This document shows positions 44,844 through 55,200 of a stretch of DNA of 64,000 nucleotides, one piece after another; positions within the stretch are counted from its first letter, which is position 1, and the number at the start of each line of letters is the position of its first letter. Both the position numbers and the translations under genes were made by a program. Source of the stretch: an uncultured Mollicutes bacterium. GTDB lineage: Bacteria > Bacillota_I > Bacilli_A > RFN20 > CAG-826. The DNA is taken from contig UQFQ01000004.1 of NCBI GenBank assembly GCA_900540395.1, positions 1 to 64,000 of the forward strand, read 5' to 3'. The notes under the pieces were generated by a model, which was not told the origin of the DNA, did no database searches, and saw only the letters and a program-made list of their open reading frames with translations.

Positions 44844-45290
44844 CTAAAATGGTAAATCATCATCTGCTAAATCTCCATCGCCGCCAGCCATTACATCGTC
44901 TACAGGTTCTTCATCTGCAACATAACCTTGGCTTGCTGGTTCTGGTTGTGAGTTATATGTTGATGAGCTACCTTTACTTCCTAAAAGTGCAACTTCATTA
45001 ACGACTACTTCAATAACGCTTGCGTTTGTTCCATCTCTTCTTTGATATTTTCTTTCTTGTAAAGACCCATCAATTCCGATTTGTGAACCCTTATGGCAAT
45101 ACTTTGCAATAATGTCAGCGTTATTTCTCCAAGCAGTGCAATTTATAAAGCTGCTTCCACGTGTTCCATCAGCGTTTTTGTTTTTGTTATCAAACGCTAA
45201 GGTAAAACTTAAAACATTAATACCACTTGCGGTTGTTCTAAGTTCAGGTTCTTTGGTAATTCTACCAACTAAAATAACTCTGTTAATCAT
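44844..45290 (-). CDS. ssb: Single-stranded DNA-binding protein
   Basis: 148 residues. OB-fold begins MINRVILVGRITKEPELRTT, with FINCTAWRNNADIIAKYCHKG, a Ser/Gln/Pro-rich linker, and the acidic protein-docking tip DDDLPF at the C-terminus. It lies between rpsF and rpsR. Confidence 0.97.
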   Translation of the reverse strand: MINRVILVGRITKEPELRTTASGINVLSFTLAFDNKNKNADGTRGSSFINCTAWRNNADIIAKYCHKGSQIGIDGSLQERKYQRRDGTNASVIEVVVNEVALLGSKGSSSTYNSQPEPASQGYVADEEPVDDVMAGGDGDLADDDLPF

Positions 45291-45305
45291 GTCTGTCTCC
45301 TTAAA

Positions 45306-45593
45306 CTATTGATGATCGACAGTAACTAATGTTCTTAAAACATTGTTGTCGAATCTTGTAATACGATCAAATTCGTTAAGAGCGACATTGTCAGCTTCGA
45401 TTTTGATAACTACATAATACCCTTTTGTTTCTTTTTTGATAGGGTAAGCGAATTCACGAAGTCCCCATTCGTTAACATCAGTAATCTTACCACCATTTGA
45501 AGTGATAATTCCGTGTAACTTGTCAACTTCTGCTTTTCTTGCAGCATCATCAAGGCCGGCTTTAAGAATGTACATAATTTCGTACTTTTTCAT
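45306..45593 (-). CDS. rpsF: 30S ribosomal protein S6
   Basis: 95 residues from ATG 45593 (MKKYEIMYILKAGL), which follows GGGAGG by about 8 bases; a longer in-frame start at 45656 would run through the leader hairpin and is not likely. Signature WGLREFAYPIKKETKGYYVV is present. S6 pairs with S18 and, in many bacteria, the S6-S18 pair binds its own leader. Confidence 0.96.
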   Translation of the reverse strand: MKKYEIMYILKAGLDDAARKAEVDKLHGIITSNGGKITDVNEWGLREFAYPIKKETKGYYVVIKIEADNVALNEFDRITRFDNNVLRTLVTVDHQ

Positions 45594-45605
45594 ATACCTT
45601 ACCTC

Positions 45606-45650
45606 CCTCTGGACATCTGGCTCTAGTCTTTGTTTCAAGTTAGAGCAGAG
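45606..45650 (-). promoter_or_regulatory. Leader hairpin of rpsF, possible S6-S18 control element
   Basis: Minus strand CTCT-GCTCTA, 15-base loop, TAGAGC, short bulge, then AGAG, ending at the GGGAGG ribosome site. Position and size fit the r-protein S6 leader, but I do not see its conserved CCG bulge, so the match is tentative. Confidence 0.4.
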
Positions 45651-45671
45651 AAGCACTTAAAGTGCTTTTGT

Positions 45672-45700
45672 ATTATATACAAGTAGTCCGATAAAGTAAA
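45672..45700 (-). promoter_or_regulatory. rpsF operon promoter
   Basis: Minus strand -35 TTTACT (45695-45700), 17-base spacer, -10 TATAAT (45672-45677). Just downstream, AAGCACTT A AAGTGCTT (45651-45667) forms a perfect hairpin at the expected 5' end of the mRNA. Confidence 0.65.
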
Positions 45701-45724
45701 GAAAAACCACTCTACTACTCTTAC

Positions 45725-45764
45725 GAAAAAGACCTCTCACTAATATAACTACTATGAGAGGTCT
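45725..45764 (-). terminator. Terminator after lysS
   Basis: Minus strand AGACCTCTCA, 15-base loop, TGAGAGGTCT, then TTTTCG; lies 18 bases past the lysS stop. T/A runs on the other side also permit use on the plus strand. Confidence 0.82.
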
Positions 45765-45781
45765 GATTTTTAAATTTTTTA

Positions 45782-47293
45782 TTATTTTTCCTTAATTTTC
45801 TTTTCGGCTGGTTTTTCATCCTTCATACATGGGAACAAAATTACTTCTCTAATGCTAGCTTGATTTAAAAGAAGCATACAGAGTCTATCAAAGCCAATTC
45901 CGATTCCGCCAGTTGGTGGCATACCATATTCGAGTGCTTCAATAAAATCGTTATCCATTTCATTAGCCTCATCATCACCTAATTCTTTGGCTTTAAGTTG
46001 AGCAATAAATCTTTCTTTTTGGTCAATAGGATCATTTAACTCACTATATGCGTTAGCATATTCTGTGCCATTAACATAAAACTCAAATCTTTCAGTAAAT
46101 CTAGGATCTGCGGACTTTTTGGTTAAAGGAGATATTTCAATTGGATGTCCGTGAACAAATGTAGGTTGAATTAAATCTTTTTCACAGAACTCTTCAAACA
46201 AAGCATTTAAGATATAACCATTACTTGTCCAATGTGGTTCAATCTTAATTCCTTTTTCTTTAGCAAACTTAACTGCGTCTTCAAATTTAATATCTTGAGT
46301 AAAATCTAAACCAGTTTTTTCTTTTACGAGTTCTGCCATTGAGACCCATCTAAATTCAGGTTCAAAATCAATATCGATTCCTTGATAATTGATTTTTGTT
46401 GTATGTAAAACTTCTTTACAAACGTTTCTAATTACGCCTTCGCAAAGTTTACGCATACTCTCTAAATCACCATAAGCTTCATAAAGTTCGACGGTTGTAA
46501 ATTCAGGGTTGTGTTTGGTATCCATTCCTTCGTTTCTAAATAAACGACCAAACTCATAAACTTTTTCTAAACCGCCAACAATTAATCTTTTAAGTTGAAG
46601 TTCGGTAGCAATTCTTAAATAGAAATCTTTATTTAATGTATTGTGGTGAGTAATAAATGGTCTAGCATTAGCACCACCAAGAATAGGTTGTAAAACACTT
46701 GTTTCTACTTCTACAAAACCTAATGAATCAAAATATCTTTGCATACTTCTTAAGATTTGAGGTCTTAAAAGAGCAGTACGTTTTGCATCTTGATTCATAA
46801 TTAAATCGACATATCTATGTCTACATCTTTCTTCAACATCAGTTAAACCATGGAATTTTTCAGGTAATGGTCTTAAAGATTTGGTTAAGAAAGTAAATTT
46901 TTCGGCTTTAATGGTAAGTTCTCCTGTTCTTGTTAACATAAGTCTTCCATAAAAACCAACTATATCACCAATATCACAAACTTTGAAAATGTTATATGCT
47001 TCTTCTCCAACTGTATCAATAGATATATAAATTTGAATTTTTCCAAATTTATCTTGAATGCTAACAAAAGATGCCTTGCCCATCTTTCTTAAAAACATTA
47101 TCCTACCAGCAACATTAACAAAAATAGGGCTGGCTTCAAGCTCTTCATTAGTTTTGCCTTCCGCTTTTGCTCGGCAAGTTTCACTTGTATCTGTTCTTTC
47201 GTAGGCTTCTCCCCATGGATTAACGCCCATTTCTTCAAGTTTAGCAAGTTTTTCTCTTCTTGCTTTTTCTTGATCCGTTAATTTCTCTAACAT
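45782..47293 (-). CDS. lysS: Lysyl-tRNA synthetase, class II
   Basis: Charges tRNA-Lys. OB-fold anticodon domain (VNVAGRIMFLRKMGKASFVSIQD) then class II core: motif 2 FRNEGMDTKHNPEFTTVELY and motif 3 GIGIGFDRLCMLL; GGANARPFITHHN lies between. Start at ATG 47293 with AGGAG upstream; a codon at 47302 adds three residues. A TATAAT lies at 47320-47325 (minus), so lysS can be transcribed separately from dus. No T-box leader is visible. Confidence 0.96.
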   Translation of the reverse strand: MLEKLTDQEKARREKLAKLEEMGVNPWGEAYERTDTSETCRAKAEGKTNEELEASPIFVNVAGRIMFLRKMGKASFVSIQDKFGKIQIYISIDTVGEEAYNIFKVCDIGDIVGFYGRLMLTRTGELTIKAEKFTFLTKSLRPLPEKFHGLTDVEERCRHRYVDLIMNQDAKRTALLRPQILRSMQRYFDSLGFVEVETSVLQPILGGANARPFITHHNTLNKDFYLRIATELQLKRLIVGGLEKVYEFGRLFRNEGMDTKHNPEFTTVELYEAYGDLESMRKLCEGVIRNVCKEVLHTTKINYQGIDIDFEPEFRWVSMAELVKEKTGLDFTQDIKFEDAVKFAKEKGIKIEPHWTSNGYILNALFEEFCEKDLIQPTFVHGHPIEISPLTKKSADPRFTERFEFYVNGTEYANAYSELNDPIDQKERFIAQLKAKELGDDEANEMDNDFIEALEYGMPPTGGIGIGFDRLCMLLLNQASIREVILFPCMKDEKPAEKKIKEK

Positions 47294-47407
47294 ATTAATC
47301 AAATCTCCTAATCGCGTGTATTATACAAAAATTAAGCCTTATTTTCATTATATTTAATAAGTCATAATCTTAAGTTATTCATTTAAAATGTCACTATTTA
47401 AAACAAA

Positions 47408-48394
47408 CTATAAAGTTCCCTTATTTTTAAATCTTTGAACAATTTCTTTCATTGTTTTTAATGAGTCAATATCTCTAGATAAGGCGCTTCTTAAGGTCTT
47501 TATGTTTTGAACATCAAGATTTAAAAAGAATTTTGGAGCAATACCCTTTAGTATTGAAAAAGCAGATTTTTCGCCCTTTTCTTTAACGAGTAACTCAGTA
47601 AATTCATAAAGATATTTTGCTTGTGTATCAAAGTCAGTTTTTATAAAACTAGATTCTCCTTTTATGGCTCTATTTATGTTTTCAATTAATAAAGGATTGC
47701 CAATTCCTCCTCGAGCAACCATAACAGCGTCAGCTCTTGTAAGTTTTAAAGCGTTAATAGCGTCTTCGGGCGTATAAATATCCCCACTGACACAAAAAGG
47801 AATTTTAATTTCATCTCTAATATTTTTTAATAAATCAAAATGTGGTTTACCTGAATATAGTTCTTTTTTCGTCCTAGCATGAATTGCTAAAAATGAAACG
47901 CCAGCTTTTTCAAGTAATGGAGCAATTTCATCAACATTTACACTATCATAACCAAGTCTAATTTTTGCACTTACTGGTTTTTCGCTTTTTTTAACAACAG
48001 CTTGAACCATATCAAACAATTCTTCTTTCCTTGTTAGCCATTTGCTTCCAGAATTGTTTTTTGTAACTTTTGGAACAGGACAAGCCAAATTTAAGTCTAA
48101 AATGTCATAGGAGATTTTTAAATCTTCTAAAACATCCATGGCTTGTAAAATAGTCTCTTTGCTTCCGCCAAATAATTGTATTGCTAAAGGTCGATCACTT
48201 CCGTCGGTATAAAGCATGTCAAATGTCTTTTTGTTATGATAAATCATAGCAAAATCACTTATCATCTCAGTATAAGTTAATCCTGGATGAAATTGATTCA
48301 TAAATTTCCTATAAGAAAAAGATGTTATCCCTGCCATTGGAGCAAGGATAACATTCTCTTTTATTTCGATGTTTTTAATAAAAAAGCTCATCAA
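47408..48394 (-). CDS. dusB: tRNA-dihydrouridine synthase
   Basis: FMN-dependent enzyme that reduces uridines in tRNA D-loops. Seen: ENVILAPMAGITSFSYR, active Cys in LDLNLACPVPKVTKNNSGS, LAIHARTK, FCVSGDIYTPEDA and VMVARGGIGNP (FMN phosphate site). Length 328. It lies between ftsH and lysS, as in Bacillus, which supports DusB as the subtype. Confidence 0.94.
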   Translation of the reverse strand: MMSFFIKNIEIKENVILAPMAGITSFSYRKFMNQFHPGLTYTEMISDFAMIYHNKKTFDMLYTDGSDRPLAIQLFGGSKETILQAMDVLEDLKISYDILDLNLACPVPKVTKNNSGSKWLTRKEELFDMVQAVVKKSEKPVSAKIRLGYDSVNVDEIAPLLEKAGVSFLAIHARTKKELYSGKPHFDLLKNIRDEIKIPFCVSGDIYTPEDAINALKLTRADAVMVARGGIGNPLLIENINRAIKGESSFIKTDFDTQAKYLYEFTELLVKEKGEKSAFSILKGIAPKFFLNLDVQNIKTLRSALSRDIDSLKTMKEIVQRFKNKGTL

Positions 48395-48400
48395 TCTTAA

Positions 48401-50602
48401 CTATTCTGTTTTATTCTCTTCTTTTGCCTCTTGTGACTTTTCTTCAGCATTTTTTTCTGCTTTTGTTTCCTCAGAAACTATAGGAGTTTCAGCATTATTA
48501 GCACCATTTTCTGCTTCATCTTTTTTATCAGAACCGCCTACTTCAGCTTTAGCTTCTTCTTTATTTAAAATATGGAAACTTGCTTCATGAGCTGCTTGAG
48601 ATTGAGTAACGGTTTCTTTAGGAAGTTCACGATGTTCAAGGAGATAAGCAATTTCTTCTTCACTAATTGTTTCGTGTTTAAGAAGTGTTTCAGCAATTAA
48701 TATAACATCATCTTTTCTTTCTTGAATAATACGTAAAGCTTCTGCGTGTGCTCTTTCAACAATTTTTCTAACTTCTTTATCAATTTCATCAGCAACTGCA
48801 ACTGAGAAATTCTTTTGAGCGTTAGTGTAGTCTCTACCTAAGAAGACGCTACCAGTATTTTTCTCATATTGAATAGGCCCAAGTGAAGACATACCATATT
48901 CAACAACCATACTTCTAGCAATTTGAGTTGCTCTTTCAATATCGTTACTTGCACCGGTTGAAACATCTTTAAAGAATATTTCTTCGCTACTTCTACCACC
49001 AAGAAGACCAGCAATTTCTGCTTCAAGTTCACTCTTAGTAAGTAAGAATCTGTCATCTTCTGGCCCCATAAGAACATGTCCACCAGTTTGACCACGAGGA
49101 ATAATAGTAATCTTTCTAACTTTATCAGCATTAGGTAAAGTTAAACCGATAATAGCGTGTCCTGCTTCATGGTAAGCAACTTGTCTTCTTTCTCTTTCAT
49201 TCATGCCTTTATTAGATTTAGCTGGACCTGCAATACGTCTATCTATAGCTTCATCAATATCAGCCATTGTAATCATCTCACGATTACCTCTAACGGCAAG
49301 AATTGCAGCTTCGTTTAAAATATTTGCAATATCAGCACCACTAAAACCAACAGTACGTTTTGCAAGTTGTCCAAAGTCAATGCTTGGATCAATCTTCTTA
49401 TTTCTAGCGTGAACTTTAAAGATTGCTTCTCTACCTTCTTTATTAGGAAGGTTAACAGTAATTTGTCTATCAAAACGACCGGCTCTAAGTAAGGCTGGGT
49501 CTAAAACGTCAGCTCTGTTCGTAGCAGCAATTACGATAATTCCAGAATTTTCTTCAAAGCCATCTAATTCGACAAGCAATTGATTAAGAGTTTGTTCTCT
49601 TTCGTCGTTTCCGCCGCCTAAACCAGCGCCTCTTTGTCTACCAACGGCATCAATTTCATCAATGAAAATAACACAAGGTGCATTTTGTTTAGCTGTTTTA
49701 AAAAGATCTCTAACTCTACCAGCACCGGCACCAACAAACATTTCGACGAAGTCAGAACCTGAAATTGAAAAGAATGGGACGCCAACTTCTCCAGCAACAG
49801 CCTTAGCCAATAAAGTTTTACCAGTACCTGGAGGACCAACAAGTAAGAATCCTTTTGGTAATTTAGCTCCACATTTTGTGTATTTCTTTGGATTCTTTAA
49901 GTAGTCGACGATTTCCATCATTTCGGCTTTTTCTTCATCGCATCCAGCAACATCTTTAAATCTTACTTTACTATCATCAATTCTTCTTGCTTTTGACTTG
50001 CTAAAATCAAGAGCAGATTGATTACCGCCAGCACTAGCTGAAAGCATTTTAAAGAAGAAGACACCAATAATAATGATAATTGCAACATATAAAATTGTTG
50101 GTAACCATGACCAAATTGGATTTTCTCTATAAATATAAGTGTTATATCCAATGTAACTTGAAAGTTGAGGATAAGCAACTTTACTTGCATCTACTTCTTG
50201 GCATAATTGATCAAAAAGAACAGGTGCAGGTTGTGGTGTTGAATTTTCTCCTCCTGTTACAACTTCATAACCAAAATTAGAATTAGTAAGTGTATCAGTA
50301 AGGACTGTGGTTGTGTAATAGTAAACATCATAAGTATTAATATCAGCGCCTTCTGTTACACTTGATCTTTTTATAAGTTGAAGGTTAATAGTTGTTTCAT
50401 CTCCGTTTTGAACTGTTTCAAAACTAAGAACATCATAATCATCTTCTTCATCGTAAACATAGTGAACTAAGTCACTTGTTGCAACAGAGACATATCTTTG
50501 ATTCATTTGATTAACAATGAAATAAATCAAAAATACTGCAAGTACAAGAATGAAGAAATATATTAGGAAACTAAACCGTTTTGATTTCTTTTTATCTTTC
50601 AT
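48401..50602 (-). CDS. ftsH: ATP-dependent zinc metalloprotease FtsH
   Basis: Membrane-anchored AAA+ protease. Helix 1 (about 12-31), outer domain rich in Tyr/Thr/Ser to about 160, helix 2 (about 168-187), then AAA core with Walker A GPPGTGKT (256-263), Walker B VIFIDEIDAVG, pore FVEMFVGAGAGRVRD, second region of homology NRADVLDPALLRAGRFDR, and the zinc site HEAGH (478-482). The C-terminal 75 residues are Glu/Lys/Ala-rich, longer than usual, and probably disordered. Length 733. hpt, normally between tilS and ftsH, is absent. Confidence 0.97.
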   Translation of the reverse strand: MKDKKKSKRFSFLIYFFILVLAVFLIYFIVNQMNQRYVSVATSDLVHYVYDEEDDYDVLSFETVQNGDETTINLQLIKRSSVTEGADINTYDVYYYTTTVLTDTLTNSNFGYEVVTGGENSTPQPAPVLFDQLCQEVDASKVAYPQLSSYIGYNTYIYRENPIWSWLPTILYVAIIIIIGVFFFKMLSASAGGNQSALDFSKSKARRIDDSKVRFKDVAGCDEEKAEMMEIVDYLKNPKKYTKCGAKLPKGFLLVGPPGTGKTLLAKAVAGEVGVPFFSISGSDFVEMFVGAGAGRVRDLFKTAKQNAPCVIFIDEIDAVGRQRGAGLGGGNDEREQTLNQLLVELDGFEENSGIIVIAATNRADVLDPALLRAGRFDRQITVNLPNKEGREAIFKVHARNKKIDPSIDFGQLAKRTVGFSGADIANILNEAAILAVRGNREMITMADIDEAIDRRIAGPAKSNKGMNERERRQVAYHEAGHAIIGLTLPNADKVRKITIIPRGQTGGHVLMGPEDDRFLLTKSELEAEIAGLLGGRSSEEIFFKDVSTGASNDIERATQIARSMVVEYGMSSLGPIQYEKNTGSVFLGRDYTNAQKNFSVAVADEIDKEVRKIVERAHAEALRIIQERKDDVILIAETLLKHETISEEEIAYLLEHRELPKETVTQSQAAHEASFHILNKEEAKAEVGGSDKKDEAENGANNAETPIVSEETKAEKNAEEKSQEAKEENKTE

Positions 50603-50747
50603 AATAACTCCTTTTCAATGAATTAGATCGCGTTCGTACAAAATATTTTATCTTATTTGCTTTATTTCATAAAGCAGAGAACGAATATAATCTTTATAAT
50701 TGTAAATTACTTTTACTTTTTTTCAATCAAAGTGATTTGATGGCGGA

Positions 50748-51977
50748 TCAACATAGAAGTTGTTTACATTTAAATCTAATTAACCCGTTCTTTTTAATTT
50801 TTTGCTGATATCTAGGCACAAAAATTAATATACCATTTTTATCATAAATTCCGGGCCAAACATCTCTTAAATAAGCAGGCATTTTCCAAGAGATAAATTC
50901 TCTATTAACTTTGAGAGTAAATCCTTTGTGTTCATAGGTTTTACCTTCTTTAGCTGGTTTGATAGTTATTGGAAAAGCCTCCTTTAGCAATTTAAACTCT
51001 TTAGCTTTTTTGTTGATGTGAAATATTTCGTTTTTGGAATCTGGGTTATCAAATTCGTAAACATATGGTTTCCCTTTTTTAAGAATTTGAATGACACCAT
51101 AATCTAAATATAAAAAATAATCGGAATTGATTTTTTCCTTATGATTTCCCGCTTTGTTTTTAATTATCTCCATTAAGTTCTTACATCTTCCTTCGGAAAT
51201 TGGAGTAAAAACATTTTTATATTTAAGCAAATAAATAAGTAATAGATGAAATTCTTTAATGTCAATCGAATCAAATAATTTAGAATTTGTATTGATATAT
51301 TTAGGAATACCTAAATCTTTAAATTTTGATAAAATATCTAAGTTTTGAAGGTTTTTTATTTTTTTCTCCATTAAAATGTTTATAATTTGACTGTCATCTA
51401 GTTGACTCAGCTCTTTGCGAATTTTATTTCTTTTAAACTTAGAATCAAAATTTGATGGATCAATAGAATAAGGAACATTGTTTTCCTCACAATATTTTTC
51501 AAGCTCGCTTTTTTTAACTTTTAATAGCGGACGGACGATTTTAATATTACCTCTTTTAGATATTTTCTCTAATCCATAATGAAAGAAAACTCCTCCTCTT
51601 TCTTTCTGTAATAAGTAGGTTTCAACATCGTCGCCTTCATTATGAGCAACAAGAACGTTTTTAATTTTTGTTTTTTCACAAACTTCCTCAAAGAAATTAT
51701 AACGAACATCTCGAGCCCAAATTTCTTCATTAACATTTTCAGGCATATTTGTAGAAAGCACATGAAGGGTTATCGAATATTTATCGCAAAATTCTTTAAT
51801 TCCTCTCTCATCATCATCAGCCTGTTCCAAAATATGGTAATTTACATGAGCAACTTCAAAACTATATCCATTTTCTAATAGATAGTAAAATAAAGCCATT
51901 GAATCTGGCCCATAGCTACAAGCTAATAAATACTTATGTTTCTTAGATAGTTTCGTTACTTTCTTCAATAAGTTCAT
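50748..51977 (-). CDS. tilS: tRNA(Ile)-lysidine synthetase
   Basis: Converts C34 of tRNA-Ile(CAU) to lysidine so that it reads AUA. N-terminal PP-loop ATPase: the usual SGGxDS is SYGPDS here (LLACSYGPDSMALFYYL). Later LVAHNEGDDVETYLL (usual HHxDDxxET), RPLLKVKKSELEKYC and the IDPSNFDSKFKRNKIRKEL segment are clear. Length 409. It overlaps rqcP by 35 bases. As AUA decoding depends on it, it matters to the odd ATA start seen in comFA only as a codon, not as initiator. Confidence 0.9.
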   Translation of the reverse strand: MNLLKKVTKLSKKHKYLLACSYGPDSMALFYYLLENGYSFEVAHVNYHILEQADDDERGIKEFCDKYSITLHVLSTNMPENVNEEIWARDVRYNFFEEVCEKTKIKNVLVAHNEGDDVETYLLQKERGGVFFHYGLEKISKRGNIKIVRPLLKVKKSELEKYCEENNVPYSIDPSNFDSKFKRNKIRKELSQLDDSQIINILMEKKIKNLQNLDILSKFKDLGIPKYINTNSKLFDSIDIKEFHLLLIYLLKYKNVFTPISEGRCKNLMEIIKNKAGNHKEKINSDYFLYLDYGVIQILKKGKPYVYEFDNPDSKNEIFHINKKAKEFKLLKEAFPITIKPAKEGKTYEHKGFTLKVNREFISWKMPAYLRDVWPGIYDKNGILIFVPRYQQKIKKNGLIRFKCKQLLC

Positions 51978-52218
51978 CCTTTAAAACCTCGTACAGTTTA
52001 CTGGAATCCTCTTTCTTTGCATAATTAACAGTTTTTAAAACTTTAACTGTAAGTTTGTGCCTACCAAGTTGCAAAGTCAAAATATCTCCCTCGTTAACTT
52101 CTGAAGATGGTTTCGCAACTCTATCATTAATTAAAAAAATCCCCCTATCTAATAGCTCTTTTGCTACCGTTCTTCTTTTAATTAATCTTGTAAGTTTTAA
52201 ATACTTGTCAATTCTCAT
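51943..52218 (-). CDS. rqcP: S4-domain protein RqcP (YabO)
   Basis: 91 residues, S4 RNA-binding domain: MRIDKYLKLTRLIKRRTVAKELLDRG, then VAKPSSEVNEGDILTLQLG. In Bacillus RqcP works with RqcH on 50S subunits to add alanine tails to stalled nascent chains. Gene order mfd-rqcP-tilS supports this over the related heat-shock protein Hsp15. Together with tmRNA this gives two ribosome rescue routes in the window. Confidence 0.9.
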   Translation of the reverse strand: MRIDKYLKLTRLIKRRTVAKELLDRGIFLINDRVAKPSSEVNEGDILTLQLGRHKLTVKVLKTVNYAKKEDSSKLYEVLKDELIEESNETI

Positions 52219-55200
52219 CTTTTATCATCGCCCTCATCTTACTTTTATAAATTTTAGAAACGTTTTTTAATACATCTATAAGGGTTAGAATCCAATCCCC
52301 CTCTTTATTAATACTGATAAATATCAATTTATCATGGTAAGAAAGTTTAAGTTTATTAATAAATTTTAAAAAACTAGTAAATAATGTCGTTCCTATACCT
52401 TTTATATCGCTAAATTTTTTACTTAAAACAATGTCAATTCTTTTTGGATACTCAGTGTAAGTTTCATACTCTTCTCCTTCAAGATATATTGAAATTTCTC
52501 TTTTTAAGAGCAAAAGTTCAACGCTTTGTGGTAAAGCGCCAAACTGATCTTTAAGAGTATCTTTTAATAAATAAAGTTTATCTAGTGTTTTGCAATCTAA
52601 TATTTTTTGATATATTTCAATCTTTTCATCATTCTTTGCAAAACCCTTTGGTACATAAGCATCTAAGTCTTGTAAAGCTTTAATATCTTTTGTTGGGCTT
52701 TTATCAAGCTTCCCTTGCTTTTCTGCAATTGTTTCATTGAGTAATCGAATATACATATCAATTCCAACTTCATCAATAAAACCAGCTTGTTCTTTTCCCA
52801 AAATATCGCCTGCCCCACGTATTAAAAGATCTCTTTGAGCAATCTTATATCCACTTCCTAATTCCGTGAAATCTTGAATAGCTTTTAGTCTTTTTTTACT
52901 TTCTTCAGTAAGCGATTTGTTCCCTTTTATCATTAAATATGCATAGGCTATCTTATCGCTTCGGCCTACACGTCCTTTAATTTGATAAAGCTGAGATAAG
53001 CCAAAATGGTCAGCATCCTCAACTAAAAGCAGATTTGCGTTTCTTACATCGATTCCGTTTTCAACAATGGTTGTTGCAAGTAAAACATCAATAGTACCTT
53101 CATAAAAATCATTCATTACAATATCAACATCTTCTTTATCCATCTTTCCGTGAATGATTCCGATTTTTGCATCTGGTACTAATTTTTGTAATAAGAGCTG
53201 CTTTTCATAAATTCGATAAGTGTCATTAAAAATATAATAAACTTGTCCATTACGTGATAATTCACGTTTAATAAGTTCCTTTATAATTTCTTCATCGTAA
53301 TTTATTACATAAGTTTGAATTGGTAATCTTTCAACGGGAGCCGTTTCAATTCTAGAAATAGCTTTAAGACCAATCAAACTAGATTGAAGCGTTCTAGGTA
53401 TTGGCGTAGCAGATAAAGTTAAAACATCAACATTAGGATACTTTTCTTTAATTCTTTCTTTTTGTTCAACACCAAATCGTTGCTCTTCATCAATTATCAA
53501 TAAACCCAAATCTTTAAAAACAACTTTATCATTAAGCGCTTTATGTGTTCCAATTAATAAGTTAACGCTACCATCTTTAAGTCCTCTTAAAGTTTCATTA
53601 ACCTCTTTACTCGTACACATGCGGTTTAAAAGTTTTACGTTAATTCTAAAATCTCCAAAACGCTTTAATGCAACTTTATAGTGCTGCATAGAAAGTACTG
53701 TAGTTGGACAAAGAAAGCAAACTTGTTTTTCAGATAAAATAGCCTTCATACAAGCTTCAAGAGCCACTTCAGTTTTTCCAAAGCCCACATCGCCACATAA
53801 GAGTCTATCCATAGGATGTGGCGCTTCCATATCTTCTTTTATCTCTTTAATAGAAGTTTGCTGGTCTGGTGTTAGTTGATGCTTAAAATCTTCTTCAAAT
53901 GCTTTTTGAATTTCATCGTCTTTTTTGAACGAAAACCCTGCAATAGTTGCTCTTTCTTGATAAAGTGTAAGCAATCTATCTGCTAAATCATTTACTCTTT
54001 CTTTAATTCTTTTTTTGGTTTTCTCCCATTGATTGGAGTTGAGGTTTGTAAGCCTGGGTGTGGTCCCCTCTTTACCAACAAATTTACGAATGAGATTAAA
54101 TTGATAAAGCGGAACAAATAATTTGTCATTATTAGCATAAGAAATTTCTAAATAATCATTGTGCTTGCCCATGACTTCAATAGTATCGATTTTTACAAAT
54201 CGGCCGATTCCATATTTTTCGTGAACAACATAATCTCCAGGTTCAAGCTCTTCATAACTTTCAAGAATCTTTCCCTTCTTAAAGTGTGTTGAATAAGCTC
54301 TAATTTTTCTTTTGTCGTATAAAAGATCATCACTAGCCAATAAAATAATGTTCTTGTTAGTTAATTCAAAAGAGACATTAAATTTTCCTTGGCATATTGA
54401 AATAGTTGCATTCTCGTCTAAGGTGTAATTTTCGGTTTCAGAATACTTCACTTCTAAAGAATCAAGAATTTTTCTTATTTCTTTTCCTTCTTCCTCACTA
54501 TGATATACGATCAAGATTTGATTACGTCCTTTTATTAATGTTTCAAGGATAATTAATGAGGTTGAGCCTTTTGGATCTAAATAGGCTAAACTTCTTAGCG
54601 GGATAGAAACATCATCTTTATTGTGATAAAAAGGTTCTAATATTGTTGTCTCTAGGGCGCCTTTAAAAATACTGGCACGATCATTAAAATAAGAAAGGCG
54701 TGATATATTTTTATTTTTTGCATGTAGGTCTAATAAAAATTTTGTAGCTTCTTCAAAAAGAAGTCCTTTTGCTTTATTAAAATCTTCTTGATTTGCAACA
54801 ATAATTGAATAATTATCACAAAAATCTAGGAGTTCTGTGAACTTTTCTTGTAAAAACGATAAATATTTATAATATTTATTTGTAAAAGAATTATTTAAAA
54901 TTTGATCAATATCGTCTTGAACGTTAGCTTCTAATTCTTCTTTTTCTTCTTCGTTTTTATTTAATATGTCTTTGTTGAGCTGATAAGTAATTTTGTTTTT
55001 TGCCTTCTCTTTCTCTTCTTGACTTAACAAATTGATTGTAGCGGGTATTAAAAGAGCATTATCTAATTTCTTGTAAGAAGTTTGGGTCTCGATTTTAAAA
55101 AGCCTAATTGATTCGACAACAGTATCAAAAAACTCAATTCTTATTGGATCTTCATAATTTAAAGAAAAGACATCAAGTACTCCGCCTCTACTAGCATATT

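Noticed and set aside
47294..47407. T-box or lysine riboswitch before lysS
   Set aside because: The gap is about 115 bases, has no T-box AGGGTGG sequence and no long structured leader.
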